From: Paraburkholderia sp. BCC1885
GTDB lineage: Bacteria > Pseudomonadota > Gammaproteobacteria > Burkholderiales > Burkholderiaceae
Assembly (NCBI RefSeq): GCF_900996235.1
Contig: NZ_CAAJGM010000285.1
Coordinates: 170,364-234,363 of the forward strand
Direction of reading: 5' to 3'
Length of the DNA: 64,000 nt
Below are positions 1 through 9,041 of this stretch, one piece after another; within the stretch, counting starts at the first letter, position 1, and each line of letters begins with the position of its first letter. The notes below the pieces were generated by a model. That model made no database searches. It was not told the origin of the DNA and saw only the letters and a list, made by a program, of their open reading frames with translations. Made by a program: the position numbers and the translations under genes.

Positions 1-1095
1 GCTCGGCATCGGCCTGATCTATGTGCTGTTTTTCCTCGCCCGCCGCGTGTTCGCGAGCCATGGCGAGGCGCATACGTGGCTTTTCCTCGGCGAGAAAATC
101 GTCTCGCTGATCGTCTGGATCGGCATGGTGCTCACGGTGATGGGCATTCAGGACGACGTGCTCGACTGGATGGCGAGCGTCCACTTCCGCGTCGCCAACG
201 CGCATATGACGCTGCTGTCGCTCTCCACCGGCCTGCTGTGGGTCTGCGTGACGATGGTGGTGGCCATGTGGCTCGGCTCGGCGTTCGAGGAGCGTCTTGT
301 GCGCTCGCGCACGCTCGACGCCAACCTGAAAGTGGTGGTCGCGCGGGTCGGGCGCGCGCTGTTCATGCTGGCGGCGGTGCTAATCAGCCTGTCGCTGGTG
401 GGCATCGATATCACGGTGCTGGGCGTGTTTGGCGGCGCGCTGGGTGTCGGGCTCGGCTTCGGGCTGCAGAAGATCGCCAGCAACTATGTGTCGGGCTCGG
501 CTTCGGGCTGCAGAAGATCGCCAGCAACTATGTGTCGGGCTTCATTATCCTGATCGACCGTTCGTTGCGGATCGGCGACACCATCAACACCGGCGGCCTG
601 CAGGGCATGGTCACGCAGATCCGCACGCGCTACACGGTCGTGCGCGGCCTCGACGGCATCGAAACGCTGATTCCGAACGAAAAGCTGATCACCGATGTCG
701 TACAGAACCAGTCGTCCTATCTGACGCGCGGCTACGCGAAGATCGCGGTGCAGGTGGCCTATGCATCGGACGTCGATCAGGCGATGGCGTTGCTCGCCAC
801 GGCGGCGCAAGGCGTGGAGCGGGTGCTGCAGGAGCCGGCGCCGACGCCTTATCTGATCGGTTTTGGACCCGACGGCATCAACCTGGAACTGGGTTTCTGG
901 ATCGAGGACGCGGCGACGGGGACCTCCGGCGTGCGCTCGACGATCAATCGCAATATCTGGCGCCTGTTCGGCGAACACGGCATTGCGATGCCCTACGCGC
1001 AACGCGAGGTGCGAATTGTCGGCGCGGGCGACATACTGTCGCGTCCGGTAAATCTGACCGGCGACGCCGTCAACGAGCCCGGCAGCGCCGCCTGA
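1..1095 (+). pseudogene. MscS-family mechanosensitive ion channel, frameshifted; 5' end outside the window
   Basis: The N-terminal part reads in frame 2 from the left edge and shows hydrophobic membrane segments. The C-terminal part reads in frame 1 to a TGA at 1093-1095. The pore-lining MscS signature (GVGLGFGLQKIASNYVSGF, followed by a conserved IL-DRSLRIGD stretch) sits exactly at the frame change. A 44-bp tandem duplication at 444-531 causes the shift: translation from the true N terminus runs into a stop at about 553, before the cytoplasmic beta domain. Removing one copy restores one continuous MscS-like protein. As it stands the gene should make only a truncated membrane fragment, unless the duplication is an assembly error or is reversible by slippage. 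Confidence 0.85.
444..531. repeat. 44-bp perfect tandem duplication inside the MscS gene
   Basis: Two adjacent identical 44-base units occupy 444-487 and 488-531. The first 10 bases of the unit (GTGTCGGGCT) recur a third time at 532-541. The ancestral single copy was therefore flanked by 10-bp direct repeats, the usual substrate for replication slippage. Since 44 is not a multiple of three, the duplication shifts the frame. Confidence 0.95.
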
Positions 1096-1334
1096 CGCGG
1101 CTGCGGCGCTTTCCACATGCAGTAAAAAAAGCCTGTCAGCGTGTTTGTCCCAGGTTGATGCGCTACAAAAAATCCCCAATTGTTACAAACACTTGGAACG
1201 GTTCGCGTAGAATAACGTCCAATCTGTCCGTATGCTTTCACTTTCTTGACACCGCGTTTTTGGTTAGTCTTCTGGTTGTTCGTTACGTGTTGTCTTTTGG
1301 TGTCCTGTCACTCTCGTTCCACAGGTAAACTGCC

Positions 1335-2531
1335 TTGTTGAATTCCTTGCTTGATTTCCTTGCCCACGGTTTGTTGCGCTTCTCGTGGTGGCAACTCGTG
1401 GTGTACACGCTCGTGGTGACGCACATCACGATCATCGGCGTGACGGTGTATCTGCACCGCCACCAGGCGCACCGTGCCCTCGAACTGCATCCTGCCGTCA
1501 GTCATTTTTTCCGCTTCTGGCTGTGGATGACCACCGGCATGCTGACCGGTCAGTGGGCCGCGATTCACCGTAAGCACCACGCCAAGTGCGAGACCGAAGA
1601 AGATCCGCACAGCCCGCAAACGCGCGGTATCTGGAAGGTGCTGCTGGAAGGCGCCGAACTCTACCGCTCGGAAGCGAAGAACGAAGAAACCATGCGCAAG
1701 TTCAGTCACGGCACGCCGAACGACTGGATGGAACGCAACGTCTACACGAAGTACCCGATTCTTGGCGTGAGCCTGATGATGGTGCTGAACGTCGCGCTGT
1801 TCGGCCTTGTCGGCCTGACGGTGTGGGCCGTGCAGATGATCTGGATTCCGTTCTGGGCGGCTGGCGTCGTGAATGGTCTCGCGCACTTCTGGGGCTATCG
1901 CAACTTCAATTCGGCGGATGCGAGCACCAACATTTTCCCGTGGGGCATCCTGATCGGCGGCGAAGAACTGCATAACAATCACCACACGTATGCGACGTCG
2001 GCCAAGCTGTCGAACAAGTGGTACGAGTTCGATATCGGCTGGATGTACATCCGCATCATGTCGGCGTTCCGTCTGGCCAAGGTCAAGAAGATTGCGCCTA
2101 CGCCGCGTCTGACGACCGGCAAGCTCGTGCTCGACCAGGACACCTTGCAAGCCGTGCTGGCCAATCGCTATGAAGTGATGGCCCGTTACGGCAAGGCGCT
2201 CAAGCGCGCCTATCGTCAGGAACTGGCGCATCTGAAGGAAGTGGGTGCGCGCGAGAAGTATCAGGTGATGCGTGGTGCACGCAGCTGGTTCCATAAGGAA
2301 GAAGCCGGCCTCGACGAGCCGCAGAAGCGTCAGTTGCCGCAGATTTTCGCCAACAGCCAGAAGCTGCGCACTTATATCGAGTTGCGCAACGAACTTGCGG
2401 CCATGTGGGAACGTTCGAATGCTTCGCGTGAACAATTGCTCGTGCAATTGCAGGATTGGTGCCATCGCGCTGAACAGAGCGGCATCAAGGCGTTGCAGGA
2501 GTTTGCGACGCGCCTGCGTCGCTATGCCTGA
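1335..2531 (+). CDS. Acyl-lipid/acyl-CoA fatty acid desaturase (membrane di-iron)
   Basis: This 398-residue integral membrane protein carries the three histidine boxes of the delta-9 desaturase family: HRHQAH (about residues 41-46), HRKHH (78-82) and HNNHH (213-217), set between hydrophobic segments. These histidines bind the di-iron centre that introduces a cis double bond into a saturated acyl chain, which adjusts membrane fluidity. About 150 residues after box 3 form a charged, probably cytosolic tail longer than in minimal desaturases. The start is a TTG (a TTG TTG pair at 1335); no strong ribosome binding site is visible, so the exact start is uncertain. The gene stands alone and is followed by a strong terminator. 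Confidence 0.88.
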   Translation: MLNSLLDFLAHGLLRFSWWQLVVYTLVVTHITIIGVTVYLHRHQAHRALELHPAVSHFFRFWLWMTTGMLTGQWAAIHRKHHAKCETEEDPHSPQTRGIWKVLLEGAELYRSEAKNEETMRKFSHGTPNDWMERNVYTKYPILGVSLMMVLNVALFGLVGLTVWAVQMIWIPFWAAGVVNGLAHFWGYRNFNSADASTNIFPWGILIGGEELHNNHHTYATSAKLSNKWYEFDIGWMYIRIMSAFRLAKVKKIAPTPRLTTGKLVLDQDTLQAVLANRYEVMARYGKALKRAYRQELAHLKEVGAREKYQVMRGARSWFHKEEAGLDEPQKRQLPQIFANSQKLRTYIELRNELAAMWERSNASREQLLVQLQDWCHRAEQSGIKALQEFATRLRRYA

Positions 2532-2588
2532 GTCACTGCACTGAGCAAGGCCACAACGCGCGAAATCCATTAAAATTTCAGCACGTCC

Positions 2589-2620
2589 AAAACCCCGCAT
2601 TGGCGGGGTTTTGCTTTTTT
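2589..2620 (+). terminator. Rho-independent terminator after the desaturase
   Basis: A 10-bp stem (AAAACCCCGC / GCGGGGTTTT, 2589-2598 with 2603-2612) closes a 4-base loop and is followed by a T-rich run to 2620. Confidence 0.9.
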
Positions 2621-2699
2621 AGGCCGCATAAAACGTCGGACGCTACGGATACGACGCACGCACGGCGCTAAGCGGCGCATCAGCAGGGCAGAGGGGATC

Positions 2700-3839
2700 A
2701 TGAATCAGCAGGCGATCAGGAGCGTCGAATACGACCGGCCGCAGCCGCAAGGTTTGACGTGCGGCATCGGCCAGGCGTGGGCGAAGGTGCCGGACGTGCC
2801 GTCGGCAGAAGAGAAGGTCGCGCTCAAGGCGCGTATTCGCGCATTGCTCGAGCGTGAGAAAGCGGTGCTCGTCGCGCATTACTACGTCGATGCGGAACTG
2901 CAGGAACTGGCCGACGAAACCGGCGGCTGCGTGGCGGACTCGCTGGAGATGGCGCGTTTCGGCCGCGATCACGAAGCGCAGACGCTGGTCGTGGCCGGCG
3001 TGCGCTTCATGGGCGAGACTTCGAAGATTCTCAGTCCCGGCAAGCGTGTCCTGATGCCGGATCTCGATGCAACCTGCTCGCTCGATCTGGGCTGCCCGGC
3101 CGACGAATTCTCGGCATTCTGCGATGCGCACCCCGATCGCACGGTGGTGGTCTACGCGAACACGAGCGCGGCCGTGAAGGCACGGGCGGACTGGATGGTG
3201 ACGTCGTCGATCGGCCTTGAGATCGTCGCTGACCTGCACGCGCGCGGCGAAAAAATCATCTGGGCGCCGGATCGTCACCTCGGCAGCTACATCCAGAAAA
3301 AGACCGGCGCGGATATGCTGCTGTGGCAAGGCTCGTGTCTCGTGCACGACGAATTCAAGGGCATCGAACTCGACCTCTTGCGCGAGCAATATCCGGACGC
3401 CAAGGTGCTCGTACACCCCGAGTCGCCGGCGAGCGTTGTGGCGCTGGCTGACGTCGTCGGTTCGACGACGCAACTGATCGACGCCGCGCAACGGCTCGAC
3501 GCGAAGCACTTCATCGTCGCAACAGACCTCGGCATTCTGTACAAAATGCGTCTCGCCGCGCCCGGCAAAACCTTCATCGAAGCGCCGACGGCCGGCAACA
3601 GCGCAACCTGCAAGAGTTGCGCGCATTGTCCTTGGATGGCCATGAACGGTCTGGCGAATCTCGCCGACGTGCTGGAGCGCGGTCACAACGAAATCTTCGT
3701 GGATCGCGCGGTGGGCGAACGGGCGAAGCTGCCGATCGACCGCATGCTCGACTTCGCGGCGCGCCACAAAAAACGTGTACAAGCGAGCGGCGATCTCGCA
3801 AAAGACACGACTTTGTTTTCGAACGTGGGGGCGGCGTAA
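2700..3839 (+). CDS. nadA: Quinolinate synthase A
   Basis: NadA condenses iminoaspartate (from NadB) with dihydroxyacetone phosphate to form quinolinate, the second step of de novo NAD synthesis, using a [4Fe-4S] cluster. The 379-residue protein has the NadA cysteines: one in an ETGGCVAD context, one in DATCSLDLGCP and a CKSCAHCPWM motif near residue 304. The ATG at 2700 follows an AGAGGGG ribosome binding site. The stop overlaps the nadC start by one base (TAATG), so the two are translationally coupled. The enzyme supplying iminoaspartate, NadB, is encoded convergently downstream. Confidence 0.96.
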   Translation: MNQQAIRSVEYDRPQPQGLTCGIGQAWAKVPDVPSAEEKVALKARIRALLEREKAVLVAHYYVDAELQELADETGGCVADSLEMARFGRDHEAQTLVVAGVRFMGETSKILSPGKRVLMPDLDATCSLDLGCPADEFSAFCDAHPDRTVVVYANTSAAVKARADWMVTSSIGLEIVADLHARGEKIIWAPDRHLGSYIQKKTGADMLLWQGSCLVHDEFKGIELDLLREQYPDAKVLVHPESPASVVALADVVGSTTQLIDAAQRLDAKHFIVATDLGILYKMRLAAPGKTFIEAPTAGNSATCKSCAHCPWMAMNGLANLADVLERGHNEIFVDRAVGERAKLPIDRMLDFAARHKKRVQASGDLAKDTTLFSNVGAA

Positions 3840-4750
3840 TGGCAGCGGTTGAACAGAATCACGTGCGGCACGCGGTCGATGCGGTGTCGCCGTTGTTTGC
3901 AGAAGTGCGCGCGCAGTACGGCGCGGCGTTCGACGCGGCGCTCGCGCGTAACGTTGCCGACGCGCTCGCGGAAGACGTGGGCGCCGGCGATCAAACCGGC
4001 CGCCTCGTACCTGCCGATGAATTGCGCGATGCGCGCATCATCGTGCGTGAAGACGCGGTGCTGTGCGGCGTGCCGTGGTTCAACGAGGTGATGCGCCGCG
4101 TCGATGCGCGCATCGAGGTCAAGTGGTGCTATCGCGAAGGCGATCGCATGTCGGCTGACACGCCGGTTTGCGAGCTGCGCGGTCCGGCTCGCGCGCTGCT
4201 CACAGCCGAGCGCAACGCGCTGAATTTCCTGCAGATGCTGTCAGGCGTGGCGAGCGTGACGCGGCGTTACGTCGATGCCATCAGCCATACTCAGGCGCGC
4301 ATTCTCGATACGCGCAAGACGCTGCCGGGGCTGCGGCTCGCGCAGAAGTACGCGGTGCGGGTGGGCGGCGGGGCCAATCAGCGGCTCGCGCTTTATGACG
4401 GCATCCTCATCAAGGAAAACCATATCGCGGCGGCGGGCGGCGTGGGCGCGGCGATGGATGCCGCGCTTGCCTTGAATGCGGGCGTGTCGATCCAGATCGA
4501 GGTTGAGACGCTGGCGCAACTCGAAACGGCCTTGACGCACGGCGCTCAATCTATTCTGCTCGATAACTTCTCGTTCGACGCCATGCGCGACGCCGTGCGT
4601 CTCACGGCGGGGCGCGCGGTGCTGGAAGTGTCGGGTGGTGTGAACTTCGAAACGGTGCGGACGATTGCGGAAACCGGCGTCGATCGCATTTCGATTGGCG
4701 CATTGACGAAGGACGTGCGCGCCACGGATTACTCGATGCGGATTGTTTGA
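3839..4750 (+). CDS. nadC: Nicotinate-nucleotide pyrophosphorylase (quinolinate phosphoribosyltransferase)
   Basis: NadC converts quinolinate and phosphoribosyl pyrophosphate to nicotinate mononucleotide, CO2 and pyrophosphate. The 303-residue product shows family motifs, including TRKTLPGLR (substrate-binding Arg and Lys), ILIKENH and a C-terminal SGGVN...GVDRISIGALT phosphate-binding segment. The reading frame extends upstream inside nadA, but the natural start is the ATG at 3839, one base into the nadA stop codon. nadA and nadC form a tight two-gene operon. Confidence 0.96.
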   Translation: MAAVEQNHVRHAVDAVSPLFAEVRAQYGAAFDAALARNVADALAEDVGAGDQTGRLVPADELRDARIIVREDAVLCGVPWFNEVMRRVDARIEVKWCYREGDRMSADTPVCELRGPARALLTAERNALNFLQMLSGVASVTRRYVDAISHTQARILDTRKTLPGLRLAQKYAVRVGGGANQRLALYDGILIKENHIAAAGGVGAAMDAALALNAGVSIQIEVETLAQLETALTHGAQSILLDNFSFDAMRDAVRLTAGRAVLEVSGGVNFETVRTIAETGVDRISIGALTKDVRATDYSMRIV

Positions 4751-4817
4751 TTTTTTGCGTGGGGCAAGGAATGCGGCACATGCGGCATTCCACGCATCGA
4801 TGCCATTGCGGCAGACA

Positions 4818-4858
4818 AAGGCCATCGCACCTGAGACGGGCGATGGCCTTGTTGCTTT
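4818..4858. terminator. Terminator between convergent nadC and nadB
   Basis: A perfect 11-bp inverted repeat (AAGGCCATCGC at 4818-4828, GCGATGGCCTT at 4840-4850) with an 11-base loop is followed by GTTGCTTTT on the plus strand. It lies between two converging genes. The arms end in A and T runs, so it may work in both directions, though the nadC side is stronger. Confidence 0.8.
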
Positions 4859-4928
4859 TCACGCGGGTTGCCGAGGATTCCGGCAGTACGGAGAGAAAAC
4901 CGCGTTCATCCAAACCGCACCACACGCC

Positions 4929-6527
4929 TCAAACGTTGCGATTCCGCACATTTTCCGGCGACAACACCGTCGGCAAAGCCTTCGGCAGCGCGGCCGGCCA
5001 GTCGCGGCTGAAGTGCAGGCCGCGGCTCTCGCGCCTGGAGCGGGCGCTATCTACGATCAACGACGCGACGTCGACCAGATTGCGCAATTCGAGCAGATCG
5101 CGGCTCACCTTGAAGTGCGAGTAGTACTCGAGGATTTCTTCGCGCAGCAGCGCAATGCGATGCCTCGCGCGCGCCAGCCGCTTGTCCGTGCGCACGATGC
5201 CGACGTAATTCCACATCAGGCGGCGCAGTTCGTCCCAGTTGTGGGCCACCACCACTTCCTCGTCCGGATCGGACACGCGGCTCTCGTCCCAGTCCGGTAG
5301 CGGCGCGTGGGCCGCGGGGCTGAAACCTTCCGCTTCGATGGCGGCTGCGGCGGAACGGCCTATTACCAGGCACTCCAGCAGCGAGTTGCTGGCGAGGCGA
5401 TTAGCGCCATGCAATCCGGTGCAGGAGGTCTCGCCGACGGCATACAGGCCCGACAGGTCGGTGCGGCCCGCCAGATCCGTGACGACGCCGCCGCAGGTGT
5501 AGTGCGCAGCCGGCACGACCGGAATAGGCTCTTTGGTGATGTCGATGCCGAATTCCTGGCAGCGCGCCAGAATCGTCGGAAAGTGTTCCTGCAGGAACGC
5601 AGCCGGCTGGTGACTGATATCCAGATACACGCAGTCGATGCCACGCTTCTTGATCTCGAAGTCGATCGCCCGCGCAACGATGTCGCGCGGCGCCAGTTCG
5701 GCGCGTTCGTCGTGTTGTGGCATGAAGCGCGTGCCGTCCGGCAGCCTCAGGATGCCGCCTTCGCCGCGCACCGCTTCCGAGATCAGGAAGGATTTGGCGT
5801 AGGGATGGAACAGGCAGGTTGGATGGAACTGGATGAATTCCATGTTCGAGACGCGGCAGCCGGCGCGCCAGGCCATGGCGATGCCGTCGCCCGTCGCGGT
5901 GTCCGGGTTGGTGGTGTAGAGATACACCTTGCCGGCGCCGCCGGTCGCGAGCACCGTGTGCGGCGCTTCGATGGTGACCGTGCGGCCACTCTCCAGATCG
6001 AGCGCGTACAGCCCGTGACAGCGGCGTCCGGGCAGCCCCAGACGGTCCGACGTGATCAGGTCGATTGCATAGTGATTTTCGAGCAGCGTGATATTCGGAT
6101 GACGGCGCACGCGCTCGCTCAACGTGGCGACCACCGCGTGGCCGGTGGCGTCCGCTGCGTGAATGATCCGCCGATGGCTATGTCCGCCTTCGCGCGTGAG
6201 GTGAAAGCCGAGTTCGGCGGCGTCGTCCCGGGTGAACGGCACGCCTTGCGCAATCAGCCATTCGATAGCTTCGCGCCCGTGCTCGACGATAAACCGCGTG
6301 GCCGCTTCGTCGCACAGACCGCCGCCCGCGATCAGCGTGTCGCTGACATGGTTCTCGATGCTGTCCGCGGAATCCAGCACGGCGGCAATGCCCCCTTGCG
6401 CCCAGTCGCTCGCGCCTTCCGTCATGGAAACCTTGGCGATGACCGCCACCCGCCGTGTCTCTGCCAGATTCAGTGCAACACTCAAGCCGGCCAGGCCACT
6501 TCCGACAATTGCCACATCAAAATTCAT
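4929..6527 (-). CDS. nadB: L-aspartate oxidase
   Basis: NadB is an FAD enzyme that oxidises L-aspartate to iminoaspartate, the first step of de novo NAD synthesis. The 532-residue protein begins with a dinucleotide-binding motif (AIVGSGLAGLSVAL) and has the fumarate-reductase-type signatures EGASDWAQGGIAAV, HTVLATGGAGKVY and GLYAVGETSCTGLHGANRLASNSLLE, then a helical C-terminal domain. It lies opposite nadA-nadC rather than in the same operon. With them, the whole route from aspartate to nicotinate mononucleotide sits within 4 kb. Confidence 0.96.
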   Translation of the reverse strand: MNFDVAIVGSGLAGLSVALNLAETRRVAVIAKVSMTEGASDWAQGGIAAVLDSADSIENHVSDTLIAGGGLCDEAATRFIVEHGREAIEWLIAQGVPFTRDDAAELGFHLTREGGHSHRRIIHAADATGHAVVATLSERVRRHPNITLLENHYAIDLITSDRLGLPGRRCHGLYALDLESGRTVTIEAPHTVLATGGAGKVYLYTTNPDTATGDGIAMAWRAGCRVSNMEFIQFHPTCLFHPYAKSFLISEAVRGEGGILRLPDGTRFMPQHDERAELAPRDIVARAIDFEIKKRGIDCVYLDISHQPAAFLQEHFPTILARCQEFGIDITKEPIPVVPAAHYTCGGVVTDLAGRTDLSGLYAVGETSCTGLHGANRLASNSLLECLVIGRSAAAAIEAEGFSPAAHAPLPDWDESRVSDPDEEVVVAHNWDELRRLMWNYVGIVRTDKRLARARHRIALLREEILEYYSHFKVSRDLLELRNLVDVASLIVDSARSRRESRGLHFSRDWPAALPKALPTVLSPENVRNRNV

Positions 6528-6678
6528 TTACTGCGTCTCCGTCACTTGATCAGCCGTTGCGGCCCGCGTCACCGCTCACCGCCAAACGAGAGAGGATACG
6601 CGCCGCACGGCGCGAGGGAAAGCTGGCCGAATGGCCAACGGTGCGAGCGGGGGTGCAGGAAGAAGAAAACGCGCGCCA

Positions 6679-6711
6679 AAAACAAAAAGCCCCGCACGGA
6701 TGCGGGGCTTT
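6679..6711 (-). terminator. Terminator downstream of rpmB-rpmG
   Basis: An 11-bp stem (AAAGCCCCGCA at 6686-6696, TGCGGGGCTTT at 6701-6711) closes a 4-base loop. On the minus strand it is followed by a T-rich run (complement of 6679-6688), placing it just after rpmG. Confidence 0.88.
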
Positions 6712-6741
6712 CGTCTTCGTCAACAAACAGGAAGCAAGACC

Positions 6742-6909
6742 TTATTTGATCTTGGTTTCCTTGTACGGCACATGCTTGCGAACGACGGGATCAAACTTGC
6801 TGATCTCCATCTTTTCCGGCATGTTGCGCTTGTTTTTCGTCGTGGTGTAGAAGTGACCCGTGCCTGCGGTCGATTCCAGCTTGATCTTGTCGCGTGCGCC
6901 TTTTGCCAT
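6742..6909 (-). CDS. rpmG: 50S ribosomal protein L33
   Basis: A 55-residue ORF translates to a typical L33: it starts MAKGARDKIKLEST, contains GHFYTTTKNKRNMPEK and ends in a Lys-rich tail. It is a structural protein of the large ribosomal subunit. The product has no CxxC zinc motifs, so it is the zinc-independent form. It lies 10 bases after rpmB in the same direction and is followed by a terminator, matching the usual rpmB-rpmG pair. Confidence 0.95.
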   Translation of the reverse strand: MAKGARDKIKLESTAGTGHFYTTTKNKRNMPEKMEISKFDPVVRKHVPYKETKIK

Positions 6910-6919
6910 CATTTACTCC

Positions 6920-7153
6920 TTAGGCTTCACCGCGTGCGCGCAGATCTGCGAGCACAGCGTCGATACCGTTCTTGTCGATCAGACGCAGGCCGGCGTTCGA
7001 AACGCGCAGACGCACCCAACGGTTTTCGCTTTCCACCCAAATACGGCGGTTTTGCAGGTTCGGCAGGAACCGGCGCTTGGTTTTGTTGTTCGCGTGGGAA
7101 ACGTTGTTGCCGCTCATCGGCGCTTTCCCAGTTACTTGGCATACGCGTGCCAT
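6920..7153 (-). CDS. rpmB: 50S ribosomal protein L28
   Basis: The 77-residue protein is a canonical L28 (MARVCQVTGKAPMSGNNVSH at the N terminus, followed by NNKTKRRFLPNLQ). It assembles into the large ribosomal subunit. It is the first gene of the rpmB-rpmG operon. The upstream interval to radC (7154-7430) should hold the promoter, but I could not assign it with confidence. Confidence 0.96.
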   Translation of the reverse strand: MARVCQVTGKAPMSGNNVSHANNKTKRRFLPNLQNRRIWVESENRWVRLRVSNAGLRLIDKNGIDAVLADLRARGEA

Positions 7154-7430
7154 ATGAGAGCACTCCTAATACGCTAATTCTGAGTTCGGACGCCGCGAAA
7201 GTTATCCGGAAGGGCCGCGATGATGACTCAGTCGCTTATCCGCCGGAAGGCCTTTGATGGCTTCGGAACAGGGTTGGAAACAGGCAAACCGGAATTCTAG
7301 CAGAAAAAAAGCCGATAAATCAAACCTTATTTGCGATGCCGCCCGCAGGGCAACCACGGGACGAAGCTTGGGCGCAGTCGTATCGAGACGGGTTTCGCTG
7401 CGCCCAAATGCGTGCAAGTCGGCCTCCAAT

Positions 7431-8393
7431 TCACGCCCAGCCGGCGCGGGCAAACGAGAACGTCTCGTGCGCGCCGATCACCAGATGATCGACCAGATGG
7501 ACGTCGATCAGCGCGAGCGTGTCGCGCAGCACCTGAGTCAGACGCCGGTCGCTGGCGCTGGGTTTGACTGCGCCGGAGGGGTGATTATGCGCCACGATCA
7601 TGCTCGCGGCATTCGCGGAGAGGGCGCGGCGCACGATTTCGCGCGGATACACCGCCATGCGCGTCAGCGAGCCGCGCGAGCTTTCTTCGGTGCTGATCAG
7701 ACGGTGGCGCGCGTCCAGGAACAGGCACACGAAGACCTCGTGCGGCCGCGAGCCGATTAGCAGACGCAAATAGTCTTCGACGGCTTCGGGCGAATCAATC
7801 AACGGTTTCTCGCGCATTTTCTCGACGAGCGAGCGCCGCGCCAGTTCGAGGATGGCGAGCAACTGGGCGGTCTTGGCCGGCCCGACGCCAGGCAGTCCGT
7901 CAAAATCCGACGGGGTGGCGTCGAGCATCGCGCGCAGCGAGCCGAAGCGCTTTAACAGCGAGTGGGCGATGCCGAACACGTTGTGTCCCCGCAATCCCGA
8001 GCCGAGCACTAAGGCAACCAGTTCGGCGTCGGCGAGCGTGGCGGGGCCAAAATCGAGCAGGCGTTCGCGCGGCATGTCGCGCTTGCCGTGCGGGCGCCTG
8101 CGTCTGGCGCGCCGCGGCGGGTTCAATTCCGCTGCGGTCCATTCCGGCGCGATAGCCGCCAGCAGTTCCGTCTGGCGTCTGGACGGCGTGAGAAGAGCGC
8201 TCGCCCGGCGTGCTTGCCGCGCGGGCGCTTTCGTTTCCACGGTTTCTGAGCTTGCACCCGCATCCGCGCTCGCGGCTTTGAGTGCGCTCCGGCCGCGCCT
8301 GCCCGCCTTCGGGGTTGCGCGCCCGGCAAGCGTCAGCCCGCCGCTGTCGTCCATAGGATCGGCTGTTGTATCCACGCAGGCGTAATAGTCCAT
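7431..8393 (-). CDS. radC: RadC-family JAB-domain protein with long N-terminal extension
   Basis: The C-terminal ~215 residues are a standard RadC: helix-hairpin-helix (LPGVGPAK), then the MPN/JAB metal site (ESSRGSL, HNHPSG, S-x2-D). The RadC core starts near residue 107 (MPRERLL, an ATG at 8073-8075). The preceding ~106 residues are Ala/Arg-rich, low-complexity and not part of the family core. The ATG at 8393 has a GGAG about 11 bases upstream, which favours the long form; the internal ATG at 8075 is the alternative. A role in DNA repair is traditional for RadC but poorly supported experimentally. Confidence 0.85.
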   Translation of the reverse strand: MDYYACVDTTADPMDDSGGLTLAGRATPKAGRRGRSALKAASADAGASSETVETKAPARQARRASALLTPSRRQTELLAAIAPEWTAAELNPPRRARRRRPHGKRDMPRERLLDFGPATLADAELVALVLGSGLRGHNVFGIAHSLLKRFGSLRAMLDATPSDFDGLPGVGPAKTAQLLAILELARRSLVEKMREKPLIDSPEAVEDYLRLLIGSRPHEVFVCLFLDARHRLISTEESSRGSLTRMAVYPREIVRRALSANAASMIVAHNHPSGAVKPSASDRRLTQVLRDTLALIDVHLVDHLVIGAHETFSFARAGWA

Positions 8394-8583
8394 CTGATGG
8401 TTCTCCAGTTAGAGGCGAGAGAGTCCTCGCCTGCGGCGGCCGCGCAGATGACGCGTCCAAACCGTCGCTGCATATGTGGCTTACAATAGAACCTTTGCGC
8501 ACGGCACCCCGACGGTTTGCCACCCGCACAGGCTGCGCCTTCGGCGCACGCGTGCAGCGCGTCCCGACTGAACGAGTTACTGC

Positions 8584-9039
8584 ATGAGCATCATCGACAT
8601 CTCTGAAGTGAAACCCGGTTCGCACGTCACGCTCCATTACCGGCTTTCGCTTGCCGATGGCGCCGAAGTCATCAACACCTTCACCGAAAAGCCGGCCACG
8701 CTCCTGCTGGGCGCCGGCCAACTGGCGCCGCCGCTGGAAGATATTTTGCTGGGTTTGAAGGTCGGGCACCATTCGACCTTTCAGCTAGCATCGGGCGAAG
8801 CCTTCGGCCCGCGCAATCCGGAATTGCTGCAGCGCGTCTCGCTTGCCACGCTGCGTGAAAACAGCATGATCGGTGAGGATTTTTCGCCGGGCGATCTCGT
8901 CGAATTCAATGCACCTGGCGGCGGACGCTACGCGGGCGTGTTGAAGGAAGTCGGCGAAACGTCCGCCCTGTTCGATTTCAATCACCCGCTCGCCGGCCAG
9001 GCGCTGGCGTTCGAAGTGAAAATCATCGGGATTCTGTAA
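8584..9039 (+). CDS. fkpB: FKBP-type peptidyl-prolyl cis-trans isomerase, SlpA/FkpB type
   Basis: The 151-residue cytosolic protein (V-TLHYRLSLADG-EV-NTF, LLLGAGQLAPPLEDILLGLKVG) matches the small FKBP/SlpA family, with an FKBP domain interrupted by an IF (insert-in-flap) chaperone domain. It catalyses proline isomerisation. It lies two bases upstream of ispH, the same fkpB-ispH arrangement as in E. coli, and the two genes are surely co-transcribed. Confidence 0.92.
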   Translation: MSIIDISEVKPGSHVTLHYRLSLADGAEVINTFTEKPATLLLGAGQLAPPLEDILLGLKVGHHSTFQLASGEAFGPRNPELLQRVSLATLRENSMIGEDFSPGDLVEFNAPGGGRYAGVLKEVGETSALFDFNHPLAGQALAFEVKIIGIL

Positions 9040-9041
9040 AC

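Noticed and set aside
1140..1334. Promoter of the desaturase with a TAGAAT -10 at 1208-1213
   Set aside because: No -35 hexamer lies at an acceptable distance, so it was not called.
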